From: Methylophilaceae bacterium
GTDB taxonomy: Bacteria; Pseudomonadota; Gammaproteobacteria; Burkholderiales; Methylophilaceae
Direction of reading: 5' to 3'
Length of the DNA stretch: 64,000 bases
NCBI GenBank assembly: GCA_905339275.1
Contig: CAJPFK010000003.1
Location: 161,356 to 225,355, forward strand
Positions 17,875 to 29,326 of the stretch are shown here, in pieces; within the stretch, counting starts at the first letter, position 1, and each line of letters starts with the position of its first letter. The translations under genes were made by a program, and so were the position numbers. The notes below the pieces were generated by a model that had not been told where the DNA came from, did not search any database, and saw nothing but the letters and a program-made list of their open reading frames with translations.

Positions 17875-18600
17875 TCAGGCTGCTCCTGTGTTTCTTGCTG
17901 TATTCTTCACCGGCCGCCGGACGGCGAAGCCATTCGGATATCTCAAATCCGCATAGGTCAGGCTGACGCCCAGCTTGCTCAAGGTGTACTGATAAATATT
18001 GGCAAACTTTGCCAGCCTTGCTTCCGTGTCTTCACGCCCCAGTTCGATCACCATGTTGTTGTCCGTCCTGATCTGCCAGGCGCGCCTCGGCGTCAGTGCC
18101 AGTTGCGTAAGCTTTACCCCGGCCGGGGCCAGCAATTCGCTGTATTTTCCATAATGCTCGGCCACTTCCCTCACTCCGTCGCCCGGCCCGTAAAACACCG
18201 GCAGGTCTTCATCCGAAGCGGCGTGGAACAATTCCCCGTAGGTATTCACCAATGCAATGTTTCCCCAACGTGCAAGTTCCTTATGTTCTTCCACCACCAC
18301 TTCCAGCCTGTCCGGCCAGCGGCGGCGGAGACTGACGCTTCGTGCCCAAGGCAGTTTTTCGAAGGCATCGCGCGCTTTCACCAGGTCCAGCGTGAAGAAA
18401 TTTCCCTGGAGGTGCCGGCCTACAATCAACTTCAACTGTTCGCGCGTCACATGTGTCAACTGCCCTTCAACCCTGATTTCACGTAACGGAAAAACAGGCA
18501 GGTGCACCACGACATAAATCACGCCGTAGAGCATGAGCACGGTTGCCAGCCCGAACAGCAGGTTGGCGATCCAGTTCAGGATCTGCGGCTTATCCCACAC
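17875..18600 (-). CDS. ftsQ: Cell division protein FtsQ
   Basis: Bitopic inner membrane divisome protein. 241 residues from the GTG at 18600 ([17 protein letters not shown]), which is the usual betaproteobacterial N-terminus. The upstream ATG at 18636 would add a Trp/Arg/Cys-rich leader and a 47-base overlap with ddl, so I prefer GTG with an 11-base overlap. One transmembrane helix (about 8-34), then the POTRA domain [20 protein letters not shown] and FtsQ domain ending in [11 protein letters not shown]. Confidence 0.92.
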   Translation of the reverse strand: MWDKPQILNWIANLLFGLATVLMLYGVIYVVVHLPVFPLREIRVEGQLTHVTREQLKLIVGRHLQGNFFTLDLVKARDAFEKLPWARSVSLRRRWPDRLEVVVEEHKELARWGNIALVNTYGELFHAASDEDLPVFYGPGDGVREVAEHYGKYSELLAPAGVKLTQLALTPRRAWQIRTDNNMVIELGREDTEARLAKFANIYQYTLSKLGVSLTYADLRYPNGFAVRRPVKNTARNTGAA

Positions 18601-19498
18601 GCGCCATCTCCAGTATCTGCAACACCAGTTCATCAAAACCGATACCTGCAGCCTTGGCTGCCATCGGCACCAGGCTATGGTCGGTCATGCCAGGCGAGGT
18701 ATTGACCTCAAGGAAGTAATGCCTGCCTGCTTCATCCATCAGGAAATCCACCCGCCCCCAGCCTCTTCCACCTATCGTGCGGAATGCCTGCAATGCCTCG
18801 GCCTTGATCTGCGACTCCTTTTCTGCCGGGAGGCCGCAAGGGCACAGGTATTGCGTGTCGTCACGCAAATACTTGGCCTCGTAATCGTAGAATTCGTTGG
18901 CCGGCACGATGCGGATTACCGGCAATACCTTGTCGCCGAGTATGCCGACCGTGTATTCACCGCCGCCGACGAACTGTTCGGCAATCACCAGCGGGTCGGC
19001 CTTGGCGGCTTCCTCATAAGCTTGTTGCAAGCGGCCTGCCTGCTTGACCTTGCTGATGCCGATGCTGGAACCTTCATTGGCCGGCTTGACGAACAGCGGC
19101 AGGCCCAATGCGGCTTCAATGGCGGCAAAATCACTTTCCGCATTCACCAGCGCAAAATCGGGGGTCGCGATACCTGCGGCGCGCCAGAGCAGCTTGGTGC
19201 GCCATTTATCCATGCCGACGCTGGAGGCCATGACGCCGCTGCCGGTATAGGGAATTTCCATCAATTCCAGCGCGCCTTGTATGGTGCCGTCTTCGCCATA
19301 TCTGCCGTGCAGGGCGATGAATACGCGGTCGAAGCCTTCCAGGTCGTGGAGCGGCCGCTCGGCCGGGTCGAAGGCATGCGCATCCACGCCGCCGCGCAGC
19401 AATGCTGCCAATACCGCGCCGCCGCTGTTAAGCGACACTGCGCGCTCGCCTGAGCGACCGCCCATCAGCACTGCGACTTTTCCGAACCTGTTACTCAT
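18590..19498 (-). CDS. ddl: D-alanine--D-alanine ligase
   Basis: ATP-grasp enzyme making the D-Ala-D-Ala dipeptide for peptidoglycan. 302 residues. N-terminal [22 protein letters not shown]-grasp [17 protein letters not shown], and the C-terminal metal-binding [15 protein letters not shown]. The start overlaps the murB stop (ATGA type), and the 3' end overlaps the ftsQ GTG. Confidence 0.97.
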   Translation of the reverse strand: MSNRFGKVAVLMGGRSGERAVSLNSGGAVLAALLRGGVDAHAFDPAERPLHDLEGFDRVFIALHGRYGEDGTIQGALELMEIPYTGSGVMASSVGMDKWRTKLLWRAAGIATPDFALVNAESDFAAIEAALGLPLFVKPANEGSSIGISKVKQAGRLQQAYEEAAKADPLVIAEQFVGGGEYTVGILGDKVLPVIRIVPANEFYDYEAKYLRDDTQYLCPCGLPAEKESQIKAEALQAFRTIGGRGWGRVDFLMDEAGRHYFLEVNTSPGMTDHSLVPMAAKAAGIGFDELVLQILEMARVG

Positions 19499-20400
19499 GC
19501 TTCACCTATCACCCTGACTTCCTGCTGCAATTCGATGCCATGCTGCTGCCTGACCGTGTCGCGCATGTGCGCAATCAGTTGTTCGATATCCGCTGCGGTC
19601 GCATCGCCAAGATTCACAATAAAATTGGCATGCTTCTCGGAAACCTGCGCACCGCCCACCCTATAGCCCTTCAATCCGCAGGCCTCGATCAGGCGTGCGG
19701 CAAAATCCCCCGGCGGGTTGCGGAAGGTCGAACCCGCATTCGGCTGGTTCAGCGGCTGCGTTGCCAACCTTCTCGCCAACAGGCTCTTGATCTTTTGCTC
19801 GGCCTCGCTGGCTTCCCCTGCCGGCAAGTCGAACCATGCCGCGGTAAACCATTCGGTCAATTCCCGGTCAGCAGTTTCAGCCGCCATTTCCACATGCCGG
19901 TAGGTCGCCACAAACTCCGCCCTGTCTCTCAAGTACAATGCGCCATATCGGTCTATGGTCTGCACCTGCTTCACCACATTCCAGGTTTCACCGCCATGGC
20001 AGCCGGCATTCATCGCCAATGCACCGCCCACCGTGCCGGGGATACCCGCCATGAACTCGGCGCCATGCCGATGCTGGCGTGCGGTAAATCTCGCCAGCTT
20101 GGCGCAGGTCACGCCTGCTTCTGCGTAGACCAGCCCCTCGTCCATGCGCAAACCGGTCAGCACGTTATGCATGAGCACCACGCTGCCGCGCACGCCGCCA
20201 TCCCTGACCAGCAGGTTGGAACCGAGGCCGATGAAATGCACCGTCTCGCTTGCGCCCAGGTTCTGCAAAAACACCTGCAAGTCTTGCAGACCGGCAGGGA
20301 TATACAGGCGGTCGGCCTTGCCGCCGACACGCCAACTGGTGTAGCGCGCCAACGGCTCGTTCAGCAGCAGTTTCCCTTGTGCTATCGGCTCGGCCATCAA
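19495..20400 (-). CDS. murB: UDP-N-acetylenolpyruvoylglucosamine reductase
   Basis: FAD/NADPH enzyme making UDP-MurNAc. 301 residues. [17 protein letters not shown] near residue 21, [37 protein letters not shown], and the catalytic-region [19 protein letters not shown]. Type I MurB with a C-terminal EVRVIG. Overlaps murC by 4 bases and ddl by 4 bases. Confidence 0.97.
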   Translation of the reverse strand: MMAEPIAQGKLLLNEPLARYTSWRVGGKADRLYIPAGLQDLQVFLQNLGASETVHFIGLGSNLLVRDGGVRGSVVLMHNVLTGLRMDEGLVYAEAGVTCAKLARFTARQHRHGAEFMAGIPGTVGGALAMNAGCHGGETWNVVKQVQTIDRYGALYLRDRAEFVATYRHVEMAAETADRELTEWFTAAWFDLPAGEASEAEQKIKSLLARRLATQPLNQPNAGSTFRNPPGDFAARLIEACGLKGYRVGGAQVSEKHANFIVNLGDATAADIEQLIAHMRDTVRQQHGIELQQEVRVIGEA

Positions 20401-21791
20401 ACCGCCAGCTCCCTGGTACGGGCCGCAACCTGGCCGATCGACCCTGCGCCCATGACGATCACCACATCGCCATCCCTGGCCATGCCCAGAATCGCTTCCG
20501 GCAGTTCTGCCGGGGTTTCGACGAACAGCGGTTCGACCTTGTCGGCAACACGTACCGCCCGCACCAGCGAGCGACCGTCGGCAGCCACGATCGGCGGCTC
20601 CCCTGCCGGGTAAACTTCAGTCAGAATCAGGGCATCGACCGAGGACAGGACTTTGACGAAGTCCTCGAAACAATCGCGCGTACGGGTATAGCGATGCGGC
20701 TGGAAGGCCAGCACCAGCCGCCTGCCGGGAAAAGCGCCGCGGGCGGCGGCAACCACGGCCTGCATCTCGACCGGATGATGCCCATAATCGTCAATCAGGG
20801 TGAACGTGCCGCCGTCCTTCGCGGGAATCTCGCCGTAGCGTTCGAAGCGGCGGCCAACGCCCTTGAATTCGGCCAGCGCCTTGATGATGGATTCATCAGG
20901 CACATTCAGTTCGCTCGCCACGGCGATTGCCGCGAGCGCGTTCAGCACGTAATGCTTGCCGGGCAGGTTGAGGCTGACATCAAACGTGGTCGTCACCCCG
21001 TTGATGCGCGTCACCGTGAAATGCATGCGTCCGCCATCGGCGCGCACATTCGTCGCGCGAATACGCGCATCTTCCGAAAATCCGTAGGGCATGACGGGCT
21101 TGGAGACATTCGGCAGAATCGCCCGCACATTCGGGTCGTCGATGCAGACGACGGCCATGCCGTAGAACGGCAGTTGTTGCAGGAATTCAACGAAAGCGCC
21201 CTTGAGCTTCTCGAAATCGTGACCGTAAGTATCCATGTGATCGGCGTCGATATTGGTCACGACCGACAGCACCGGTGTCAGATGCAGGAAGGAGGCATCC
21301 GATTCATCCGCCTCGGCAACGATGAACTCCCCGGTTCCGAGCCTTGCATTGGCGCTGGCCGATTCCAGCCTGCCGCCGATCACAAAGGTCGGATCCATCC
21401 CCGCTTCGGCAAGAATGCTGGCAATCAGGCTGGTAGTGGTGGTCTTGCCGTGAGTACCGGCAACGGCGATCCCCTGCCGGAAACGCATCAGCTCAGCCAG
21501 CATGATGGCGCGTGGCACTACGGGGATGGCGCGGCTACGCGCTTCCATCACTTCCGGATTGCTCTCATTGACGGCAGAAGACACCACGACCACATCGGCT
21601 TTTTCCAGGTTCTCCTTGGCATGCCCTTGAAATACCAGTGCGCCGAGCTGCTTCAGGCGCTGGGTGATGCTGTTATGAGCAAGGTCGGAACCGCTGACGC
21701 TGAACCCCAGATTCAGCAGCACTTCGGCAATACCGCTCATCCCCGAGCCGCCGATACCGACAAAATGCACATTCTTGACTTTATGTTTCAT
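20397..21791 (-). CDS. murC: UDP-N-acetylmuramate--L-alanine ligase
   Basis: Adds L-Ala to UDP-MurNAc. 464 residues. N-terminal [19 protein letters not shown]-loop [19 protein letters not shown], the Mur-ligase [13 protein letters not shown] and [13 protein letters not shown] overlaps the murG stop region. Part of a run of 4-base overlapping genes from ftsW to ddl. Confidence 0.97.
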   Translation of the reverse strand: MKHKVKNVHFVGIGGSGMSGIAEVLLNLGFSVSGSDLAHNSITQRLKQLGALVFQGHAKENLEKADVVVVSSAVNESNPEVMEARSRAIPVVPRAIMLAELMRFRQGIAVAGTHGKTTTTSLIASILAEAGMDPTFVIGGRLESASANARLGTGEFIVAEADESDASFLHLTPVLSVVTNIDADHMDTYGHDFEKLKGAFVEFLQQLPFYGMAVVCIDDPNVRAILPNVSKPVMPYGFSEDARIRATNVRADGGRMHFTVTRINGVTTTFDVSLNLPGKHYVLNALAAIAVASELNVPDESIIKALAEFKGVGRRFERYGEIPAKDGGTFTLIDDYGHHPVEMQAVVAAARGAFPGRRLVLAFQPHRYTRTRDCFEDFVKVLSSVDALILTEVYPAGEPPIVAADGRSLVRAVRVADKVEPLFVETPAELPEAILGMARDGDVVIVMGAGSIGQVAARTRELAV

Positions 21792-22894
21792 GCTGCCTCC
21801 CTTGCATCGCCCGGCAGGGCGATGGCTTCCAGCTCATCGGCAATCGCCTGGGTTGCGCCAGGCCTGCCCAGCTTGTGCGCCGCTATTGCCATTGCCTTCA
21901 ATCTTTCGCGTGACAGGCTCATTAACATTTCCGCCAGATACTCTGCGTTCAATGCCGTTTGCGGAAGATGTATCGCAGCGCCTTGCCCGGCCAGCCATTT
22001 GGCGTTGTCCTGCTGGTGGGACGTGGTCGAAACCATGAGCGGCACCAGAATGCTGGCCACACCGGCCACCGTGATCTCGCTGACCGTAATGGCCCCTGCA
22101 CGGCAAACCAGCAGGTCTGCATCGGCGTAGGCAGCAGCCATGTCATCGATGAATGGAATGGCATTCGCTTCCACACCCGCTTCGCGATAAGCGGCCCGCA
22201 ACGCCTCGATATGCCTGGCGCCGGCCTGATGCGTGACTACCGGTCTTTTTTGCAACGGAATCAGGGCCAGTGCCTGCGGCAGCACGTCATTCAGTACGCT
22301 GGCGCCTAGGCTGCCGCCTACCACCAGCAGCTTGAGCGGCCCGCTGCGATCGCCATAACGCAGTTCCGGGGGCTGAATCGCTGCAATTTCCGCACGTACC
22401 GGGTTGCCGGTAACCCGCGACTTTTCCCTGATCGCTGCTGTCAACTCGACACCGCCATCGAACCCGAACAGCACCCTGCTCGCCGTATTCGCCAAGGCCC
22501 GATTGGACATCAGCAATGCCGCGTCAGCATTCACCACGGCCAGGGGCAATCTACGCAGACGTGCCGCCCAGCCGCCGGGAACGGTGACATAACCGCCCAT
22601 ACCCAGTACGACACACGGCCTCAGCCTGAGCATCAGCCGCCAGGCGGCAATCATCGCGCCAGCCAGCTTGAACACGCCAGCCACGCTGTGCCAGAAGCCT
22701 TTACCGCGCAGGCCTGAAAAATTCAGGTGCGTCATGGGAATACCGGACGGAGGCACCAGCCGATTTTCCATGCCATGCCGCGTACCGAGCCAATGCACAT
22801 GCCAGCCGCGTTCACGCATTTTTTCGGCCACAGCCAGACCTGGCATGACATGCCCGCCAGTACCTGCTGCCATGATGAGCAAGGTCTTGCTCAT
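21788..22894 (-). CDS. murG: UDP-GlcNAc:lipid I N-acetylglucosaminyltransferase MurG
   Basis: Makes lipid II from lipid I at the inner membrane face. 368 residues. [21 protein letters not shown]-terminal G loop, [15 protein letters not shown] second G loop, and [19 protein letters not shown] donor site. GT28 family. Overlaps ftsW and murC by 4 bases each. Confidence 0.97.
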   Translation of the reverse strand: MSKTLLIMAAGTGGHVMPGLAVAEKMRERGWHVHWLGTRHGMENRLVPPSGIPMTHLNFSGLRGKGFWHSVAGVFKLAGAMIAAWRLMLRLRPCVVLGMGGYVTVPGGWAARLRRLPLAVVNADAALLMSNRALANTASRVLFGFDGGVELTAAIREKSRVTGNPVRAEIAAIQPPELRYGDRSGPLKLLVVGGSLGASVLNDVLPQALALIPLQKRPVVTHQAGARHIEALRAAYREAGVEANAIPFIDDMAAAYADADLLVCRAGAITVSEITVAGVASILVPLMVSTTSHQQDNAKWLAGQGAAIHLPQTALNAEYLAEMLMSLSRERLKAMAIAAHKLGRPGATQAIADELEAIALPGDAREAA

Positions 22895-24054
22895 ACCGGC
22901 AAGCCCTTCTGAATCCGACGATTTTCATAATCAATCCGCAGCAGCACGGCCAGCGCGATGCAATTGGCAAGAATGCCGCTGCCACCGAAGGAAAGCAGGG
23001 GTAGCGTCAGGCCTTTGGTGGGCAGAATGCCCATATTCACGCCCATATTGATAATGCTCTGCACGCCGAGCCAGACGCCTATGCCCTGTGCCAGCAACGC
23101 GGAAAAGTAGCGCTCATTGCTGATGGCTTCCTTGCCGATGGCGAAGGCACGAATCACCAGCCAGACAAACAGGCCGACGACGGTCGCCACGCCGACAAAA
23201 CCCAATTCTTCCGCGATGACGGCCAGCAGGAAGTCGGTATGGGCTTCAGGCAGGTAGAGGAGCTTTTCGACGCTGGCGCCCAGGCCGACTCCGAACCACT
23301 CACCCCGGCCGAAAGCGATCAGAGCATGCGAGAGCTGGTAACCCTTGCCGAACGGGTCGGCCCATGGATCCATGAAACCGATGATCCGCTGCAACCGGTA
23401 CGGCGAGCTCCAGATCAGCAGGACGAAACCGACCACCAGCATCACCAGCATGCCCGCGAAAATGCGGCCATTGATACCGCCGAGCCAGAGGATGGAAATG
23501 GTGATGGTGGCAATCACAGCGAATGCCCCAAAATCCGGTTCCAGCAGCAAGAGGCTGCCGACGACGAACATCACCGCCAGCATGGGCACGAAACCCTTGG
23601 TGAAGCTGTCCATTACGGCCGCCTTGCGCAAGGTGTAGTCCGCCACGTAGATGGCAGCGAACAGCTTCATGAATTCCGACGGTTGGACTGTGACGACAAA
23701 CAGCGAGATCCAGCGACGGCTGCCGTTGACCTCGTGCCCGATCCCGGGAATCAGGACCAGTATGAGTGAAACCATCCCCAGCAGAAATAAATACGGCGCC
23801 ATCTTCTGCCAGGTCTGCGTCGGAATCTGGAAGGCGATCGCGGCAGCCGTCAGGCTGATGAAGATGTAAATGGCCTGGCGTACCAGATAGTAGGTCGATT
23901 GATGGCCGGTTGCCCGGTCCGCTTCCGCAAGCGCGATCGATGATGAATAGACCATGACCAGCCCGATGCCCAGCAGCAGCAGCGTAACCCAGAGCAAGGC
24001 CTGATCGTAGGTCGGCACGGTATGACGAATGCGGGCACCCAGTATCTGCATCAT
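22891..24054 (-). CDS. ftsW: Lipid II polymerase FtsW (SEDS family)
   Basis: Septal peptidoglycan glycosyltransferase partner of FtsI. 387 residues, about ten hydrophobic segments. Typical SEDS features: [13 protein letters not shown] in the first helix, [26 protein letters not shown], and [15 protein letters not shown], ending with [20 protein letters not shown]. Overlaps murD and murG. Confidence 0.96.
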   Translation of the reverse strand: MMQILGARIRHTVPTYDQALLWVTLLLLGIGLVMVYSSSIALAEADRATGHQSTYYLVRQAIYIFISLTAAAIAFQIPTQTWQKMAPYLFLLGMVSLILVLIPGIGHEVNGSRRWISLFVVTVQPSEFMKLFAAIYVADYTLRKAAVMDSFTKGFVPMLAVMFVVGSLLLLEPDFGAFAVIATITISILWLGGINGRIFAGMLVMLVVGFVLLIWSSPYRLQRIIGFMDPWADPFGKGYQLSHALIAFGRGEWFGVGLGASVEKLLYLPEAHTDFLLAVIAEELGFVGVATVVGLFVWLVIRAFAIGKEAISNERYFSALLAQGIGVWLGVQSIINMGVNMGILPTKGLTLPLLSFGGSGILANCIALAVLLRIDYENRRIQKGLPV

Positions 24055-25424
24055 CGTGCCATCTCCTCCGGAGCCGCAGCCAGTGCATGCACGGACTCGC
24101 AGAACACTTCCGCGCGATGCAGGTAATTACGGAACATGTCGAAACTGGCGCAAGCCGGAGACAGCAATACGGCGTCTCCTGGCAAAGCCAGATGAAAAGC
24201 CCTAGTGACCGCATCCTGCAGGCTATCGGCCTTGAGCAAAGGCACATCCGTCGCTGCCAACGCTTTTTCAATCAGCGCAGCGTCGCGACCGATCAGCACT
24301 ACAGCACGCGCGTTTTCCTTCACCGGGGCGGATAACGGGGTAAAGTCCTGGCCTTTACCGTCGCCGCCTGCAATCAGCACCACTTTCTGCGGCAAGCCCG
24401 CAAGCGCCGCGCAAGTGGCACCGACATTGGTGCCTTTGGAGTCGTCATAGAAAGAAACATCACCGATCTCGGCGACCCATTCAACGCGATGCGGCAGCCC
24501 CTTGAAGCTGCGCAAGGTCTCCAGCAGCGGTGCATACTCGATTCCCGCAGCGCGGCACAGTGCCAAGGCTGCCAATGCGTTGACCGCATTGTGCAGGCCT
24601 GCGATTTTCAGCTCGCTCATCTCCAGCAGCCGGTGTTCGCCCTGCGCCAGCCAGACCTGCCCGGCCTCGCGAATCAAGCCGAAATCTCCGGCGGCTGGCG
24701 CTTGGTCACTCCCGAAAGTCACGACCTTTCGGCCCGGTTCAGCCATCCCGGCGCTCCATGCATCCTGCCGGTTCAGAACCTGCACGCCGTCGCCATAAAA
24801 TATGCGCGCCTTGGCGGCGGCATAATCCGCCATGCCCTGATAGCGATCCATATGATCTTCGCTCAAATTCAGCACGGTTGCCGCATCAGCGGCCAGCGTA
24901 TGGGTCGCTTCCAGCTGGAAGCTGGACAATTCCAGCACATAAATTTCCGGCGGGTCACCCTGCAGGGTATCGAGAACCGGCAGGCCGATATTGCCCGCAA
25001 CCACGGTCTTGAGACCGGCAGCCTTGCACATCTCGCCCACCAGGCTGGTGACCGTGCTTTTACCGTTGGCGCCGGTGATGGCGATCACCCTGGCACTCCC
25101 CGGTTTGTGTTGCGCAAACAGCTCGACATCCCCCAGCACAGGGATGCCTCGCGCAACAGCGCGCTGAATCTCCGGTTCCGCCAGCGGCACCCCGGGACTG
25201 ACGACCACCAGCGCTTGGCCATCCATGATCCCGGACGCCAGCGGACCGAGATGGATATCAATCTCCGGCATCTCATTCTTCACAGCCTGCAATCCCGGCG
25301 GCGCTTCGCGCGTATCGGCAGCGGACAGGATGGCGCCCTGGCCCCGCAGCCAGCGCAATGCCGAAAGACCGGTATCTCCCAGTCCCAGCACCAGCACCTG
25401 TTTATCCTTGATTGCCACTTGCAC
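24051..25424 (-). CDS. murD: UDP-N-acetylmuramoylalanine--D-glutamate ligase
   Basis: Adds D-Glu to UDP-MurNAc-Ala. 457 residues. [16 protein letters not shown] near residue 12, P-loop [42 protein letters not shown]. 13 bases separate its start from the mraY stop. Confidence 0.97.
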   Translation of the reverse strand: MQVAIKDKQVLVLGLGDTGLSALRWLRGQGAILSAADTREAPPGLQAVKNEMPEIDIHLGPLASGIMDGQALVVVSPGVPLAEPEIQRAVARGIPVLGDVELFAQHKPGSARVIAITGANGKSTVTSLVGEMCKAAGLKTVVAGNIGLPVLDTLQGDPPEIYVLELSSFQLEATHTLAADAATVLNLSEDHMDRYQGMADYAAAKARIFYGDGVQVLNRQDAWSAGMAEPGRKVVTFGSDQAPAAGDFGLIREAGQVWLAQGEHRLLEMSELKIAGLHNAVNALAALALCRAAGIEYAPLLETLRSFKGLPHRVEWVAEIGDVSFYDDSKGTNVGATCAALAGLPQKVVLIAGGDGKGQDFTPLSAPVKENARAVVLIGRDAALIEKALAATDVPLLKADSLQDAVTRAFHLALPGDAVLLSPACASFDMFRNYLHRAEVFCESVHALAAAPEEMAR

Positions 25425-25437
25425 TTCTGTCCCGACC

Positions 25438-26523
25438 TTAACGTATCTTCAAACTTGCCAAACCGACCAATACCAGCATCATGGTGATAATCCAGAAACG
25501 CACGACCACCTGCGTCTCTTTCCACCCCTTCAACTCGTAGTGATGATGCAGCGGCGCCATTCGGAAAATTCGTTTTCCGGTCAGCTTGAAGGAGCCGACC
25601 TGCAACATCACCGAGACGGTCTCTACGACGAAAACCCCGCCCATGATGAACAGCACGATTTCCTGGCGCACGATCACCGCAACCACGCCCAGCGCCGCAC
25701 CCAGCGCCAGCGCACCGACGTCGCCCATGAACACCTCGGCCGGGTAAGCGTTGAACCAGAGAAAGCCCAGCCCAGCGCCGCCGATGGCGGCGCAGAACAC
25801 CGCCAGTTCCCCGGCACCTGGCACGTAAGGCACCCCCAGGTATTTTGCAAAGTAGAAATGGCCCGCCACATAAGCAAAAATGGCAAGGGCACTGGCCACC
25901 ATCACGGTCGGCATGATGGCGAGGCCATCCAGGCCATCGGTGAGATTGACGGCATTACTGGTACCGACAATGACGAAATAGGCCAGCACGATAAAACTGA
26001 CGACGCCCAGCGGCAGGGCCAAGCCCTTGAAAAACGGAAAAATCAGTTCGGTCTCTGCCGGGATACTGGCGGTATAAAACAAATAAGCCGCCACGCTGAA
26101 GCCGATCAGGGACTGCCAGAAATACTTGGCACGAGCAGACAAGCCCTTGGGGTTGCGATGCACGACCTTGCGCCAGTCATCGATCCAGCCGATGATGCCG
26201 AAACCCAATGTCGTCAATAACACCACCCAGACGAAACGGTTGCTGAGATCTGCCCACAACAGCGTAGCGACCGCTATTGCAACCAGAATCAACGCGCCGC
26301 CCATGGTAGGGGTCCCGGCCTTGACCAGATGGGTCTGCGGACCGTCGTCGCGTACGGATTGGCCCACCTTGTATTCCGTGAGCTTGCGTATCAGACGCGG
26401 CCCCACCACGAACGAGATAACCAGCGCAGTCAGTGTCGCCAGCACCGCACGCAAGGTGATGTAATTGAATACGTTAAATGCCCGTATATCCTGTGCCAGC
26501 CATTGTGCAAGCTCGAGCAACAT
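25438..26523 (-). CDS. mraY: Phospho-N-acetylmuramoyl-pentapeptide transferase
   Basis: Polytopic inner membrane enzyme forming lipid I. 361 residues, about ten transmembrane segments. Catalytic signatures: [15 protein letters not shown] (Asp pair), [17 protein letters not shown], and the [11 protein letters not shown] loop near the C-terminus. Overlaps the murF stop by one base. Confidence 0.97.
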   Translation of the reverse strand: MLLELAQWLAQDIRAFNVFNYITLRAVLATLTALVISFVVGPRLIRKLTEYKVGQSVRDDGPQTHLVKAGTPTMGGALILVAIAVATLLWADLSNRFVWVVLLTTLGFGIIGWIDDWRKVVHRNPKGLSARAKYFWQSLIGFSVAAYLFYTASIPAETELIFPFFKGLALPLGVVSFIVLAYFVIVGTSNAVNLTDGLDGLAIMPTVMVASALAIFAYVAGHFYFAKYLGVPYVPGAGELAVFCAAIGGAGLGFLWFNAYPAEVFMGDVGALALGAALGVVAVIVRQEIVLFIMGGVFVVETVSVMLQVGSFKLTGKRIFRMAPLHHHYELKGWKETQVVVRFWIITMMLVLVGLASLKIR

Positions 26524-27908
26524 TAGTATTTCTCCCCTTGATTGTCTTGCATGATGAGGTTGACTACGCGCTCCATGCGCATGAAACGCGAACCTTTAAC
26601 CAGCACCGTGCTTTCTTCATTCATGCGCGCTATAAGGCTGCTTGCCAATGCATCCGGCGTTTCGAAATGTTGCGCATGCGGGCCGAAGGCATTCACCATT
26701 TCACGGCTCAGTTCGCCCAACGCATACAGCCTGCTAACCCCGGCCTGCTTCGCATAACGCCCGATCTCCGCATGCATTGCAGCAGCGTCATCGCCCAGTT
26801 CGCCCATGTCGCCCAGCACCAGCAGCTTTTCACCCTGCCGCACGGCCAGCACATCAATCGCGGCTTTCATGGAGGCGGGGTTCGCATTGTAAGTATCATC
26901 AATCACCGCCGCGCCCTTGATGCCGGTCTTGCGTTGCAGGCGGCCTTTCACCCCGGAAAACGACTCAAGCCCGGAAACGATTGCCGGCAATGGCATATCC
27001 ATGGCAATTGCTGCGGATGCGGCAGCAAGGGCATTGCTGACATTGTGGAGGCCGGCTACCGGCAGGCTGACCGAGGCTTCACCCTGAGGCGTCTTCAATC
27101 GCACATCGCTGCTTTCCGCATGCAGGGTGTAAGCCGCGCTGATATCCGCGCTGTTCTTGACGCCGAACGTCAGCACCCGGTGATGCCCTGCGAGCGACTT
27201 CCAAAGCGGTGCGTAGCTGTCATCCGCATTGATCACCGCAATTCCGCCGGCCGCCAGGCCTTCGAATATTTCACCCTTCGCCCGCGCAACGCCCTCGACC
27301 GAACCAAGCCCGCCAAGATGCGCAGTGGTCGCGTTATTGATCAGGGCCACCGTTGGCTGGCCGATACGTGTCAGATAGCTGATTTCGCCGAAGTGATTCA
27401 TACCCATTTCGACCACGGCATAGCGGTGCTGCTGGCGCAACTTGAGCAGTGTCAACGGCAGGCCGATGTCATTATTCAGATTCCCCTCCGTGGCAAGCAC
27501 CGCATCTTCGGCGCCCGTTGCCTTGCGCAGGATCGCGGCCAGCATTTCCTTCACCGTGGTCTTGCCGTTACTGCCGGTGATGGCTGCCAATGGCATGCTG
27601 AATTTCTTCCGCCAATAGGCAGCCAGGTCGCCCAATGCCAGCCTCGTGTTTTCAACCAGCAGGGCGGCAGGCAGACCTTCGACCTCATGCGAGATCATCG
27701 CCGCAGCCGCGCCGTTTTTGATGGCCGACAGCGCATAATCATGACCGTCGACACGCTCGCCGCGCATGGCGACAAAAAGCTGTCCCGGCAATCCGCTGCG
27801 GCTGTCATTGCTGACGTGGGCAAACAGCACGTCCTCGCCGATCACACGGCCCCGGGTTGCGACTGCGGCTTCGGAGAGGCGCATCATTGCAGCCACCCTT
27901 TCATGCAT
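26523..27908 (-). CDS. murF: UDP-MurNAc-tripeptide--D-alanyl-D-alanine ligase
   Basis: Adds D-Ala-D-Ala to complete the pentapeptide. 461 residues. P-loop [50 protein letters not shown]. Its start lies inside the murE 3' end (25-base overlap). Confidence 0.96.
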   Translation of the reverse strand: MHERVAAMMRLSEAAVATRGRVIGEDVLFAHVSNDSRSGLPGQLFVAMRGERVDGHDYALSAIKNGAAAAMISHEVEGLPAALLVENTRLALGDLAAYWRKKFSMPLAAITGSNGKTTVKEMLAAILRKATGAEDAVLATEGNLNNDIGLPLTLLKLRQQHRYAVVEMGMNHFGEISYLTRIGQPTVALINNATTAHLGGLGSVEGVARAKGEIFEGLAAGGIAVINADDSYAPLWKSLAGHHRVLTFGVKNSADISAAYTLHAESSDVRLKTPQGEASVSLPVAGLHNVSNALAAASAAIAMDMPLPAIVSGLESFSGVKGRLQRKTGIKGAAVIDDTYNANPASMKAAIDVLAVRQGEKLLVLGDMGELGDDAAAMHAEIGRYAKQAGVSRLYALGELSREMVNAFGPHAQHFETPDALASSLIARMNEESTVLVKGSRFMRMERVVNLIMQDNQGEKY

Positions 27909-29326
27909 TTCCTGGCCTCGGCTTCATCGCTGAAAGGATATTTGACGCCGGCAACTTCCTGGTAATCCTCATGTCCCTTGCCCGCCAGCAGCACAATGTC
28001 GCCTGCGGATGCCTCATGGATCGCCCTGCTGATTGCGCGTGCGCGATCCGGCTCGATTTCATGCACGCCGCTCATGCCGGCAACAATCGCGGCAATGATG
28101 TCCTGCGGCGGCTCATCACGCGGATTATCGGAAGTAACGATGGTGCTATCTGCCAGCCTGGACGCCACCTCGCCCATCAATGGGCGCTTGCCCTGGTCGC
28201 GGTTGCCGCCGCAACCGAATACGCAAACAAGCTTGCCGTGGCATTGTTCCCGCAACGTAGCCAGCACTTTTTCCAGCGCATCCGGGGTGTGCGCATAATC
28301 GATCACGATCAGCGGATGACGGCCGCCGCCCAACTGCTGCATACGGCCGGCCACCGGCCTGACTTGCCCAATGGCCCTGACGGCATCGTCAATCCCGACA
28401 TCCGAAGCGAGCAATGTTGCCAGCACGGCCAGCAGGTTGCTGGCATTGAAGCGGCCAAGCACCGAAGCCGATACCACGGCATCACCTTGCGGCGTGGAAA
28501 CCTCCATGCTTAAACCATGCTCGGTGAATGTCAGCCCGGAAGCGCGCACCATGGCATCCGGAGAAAAACCGTAAGTCACGAATGACTTATCCTTTGCGGC
28601 AAATTCATCTGCAATCTGCCTGCCGAGCTCATCATCCAGATTCAATATCGAGCAAGCCAGCCCATCCCAGTCAAACAGCTTTCTCTTCTCCGCCGCATAA
28701 GACGCCATGTCTCCGTGATAGTCCAGATGATCGCGGGAGAGATTGGTCAGCACGGCCACATCGAAATGCACGCCATTGACGCGCCCCTGCTCCAGGCCGT
28801 GCGAGGAGACTTCCATCGTGATTGCCTGGGCGCCCTGTTGCAGGTAATCCGCCAGCATGCCATGCAGCAGGATGGGGTCCGGTGTTGTATTGATGGCATG
28901 CGACAACGCGCCCGGAAAGCCATTGCCCAGCGTACCGACCAGGGCCGTCCTGCGGCCGAGCAGGCCCATTGCCTGAGCCAGCCAGTGCGTGCAGGAGGTC
29001 TTGCCGTTGGTGCCCGTCACGCCGACCATCCAGAGCTTTTGCGAAGGATGCCCGTAGAAACTGTCTGCCACCATGCCGCGATTCGCACGCAAGTCATGCA
29101 CGGCAAGGTTCGGCACTTGCCAGCGCGCATCCCAGGCGAACCCTTCGCTTTCCCAAACAACGGCTGATGCGCCTTGCGCCACAGCCTCCCCGATAAACCG
29201 GCGCCCATCGAGCAGCGCGCCCGGATAGGCAAGAAAGAGGCTGCCTTGCGCCACCTTGCGGCTATCGGCCGTGATGCCGGTGGCTTTCACTCCTTGTGCG
29301 TATAGCGAAGAGAGGATGTCGCTCAT
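27884..29326 (-). CDS. murE: UDP-MurNAc-L-Ala-D-Glu--2,6-diaminopimelate ligase
   Basis: Adds the third stem residue. 480 residues. P-loop GVTGTNGKTSCTHWLAQAM, EVSSHGLEQGRV, and the meso-DAP signature DNPRDEPPQDIIAAI (DNPR motif), which supports DAP rather than lysine. Overlaps ftsI by 4 bases. Confidence 0.97.
   Translation of the reverse strand: MSDILSSLYAQGVKATGITADSRKVAQGSLFLAYPGALLDGRRFIGEAVAQGASAVVWESEGFAWDARWQVPNLAVHDLRANRGMVADSFYGHPSQKLWMVGVTGTNGKTSCTHWLAQAMGLLGRRTALVGTLGNGFPGALSHAINTTPDPILLHGMLADYLQQGAQAITMEVSSHGLEQGRVNGVHFDVAVLTNLSRDHLDYHGDMASYAAEKRKLFDWDGLACSILNLDDELGRQIADEFAAKDKSFVTYGFSPDAMVRASGLTFTEHGLSMEVSTPQGDAVVSASVLGRFNASNLLAVLATLLASDVGIDDAVRAIGQVRPVAGRMQQLGGGRHPLIVIDYAHTPDALEKVLATLREQCHGKLVCVFGCGGNRDQGKRPLMGEVASRLADSTIVTSDNPRDEPPQDIIAAIVAGMSGVHEIEPDRARAISRAIHEASAGDIVLLAGKGHEDYQEVAGVKYPFSDEAEARKCMKGWLQ

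Noticed and set aside
20250..22130. 626-codon plus-strand ORF
   Set aside because: Antisense to murB/murC/murG, all with full motif sets; a GC-driven shadow.
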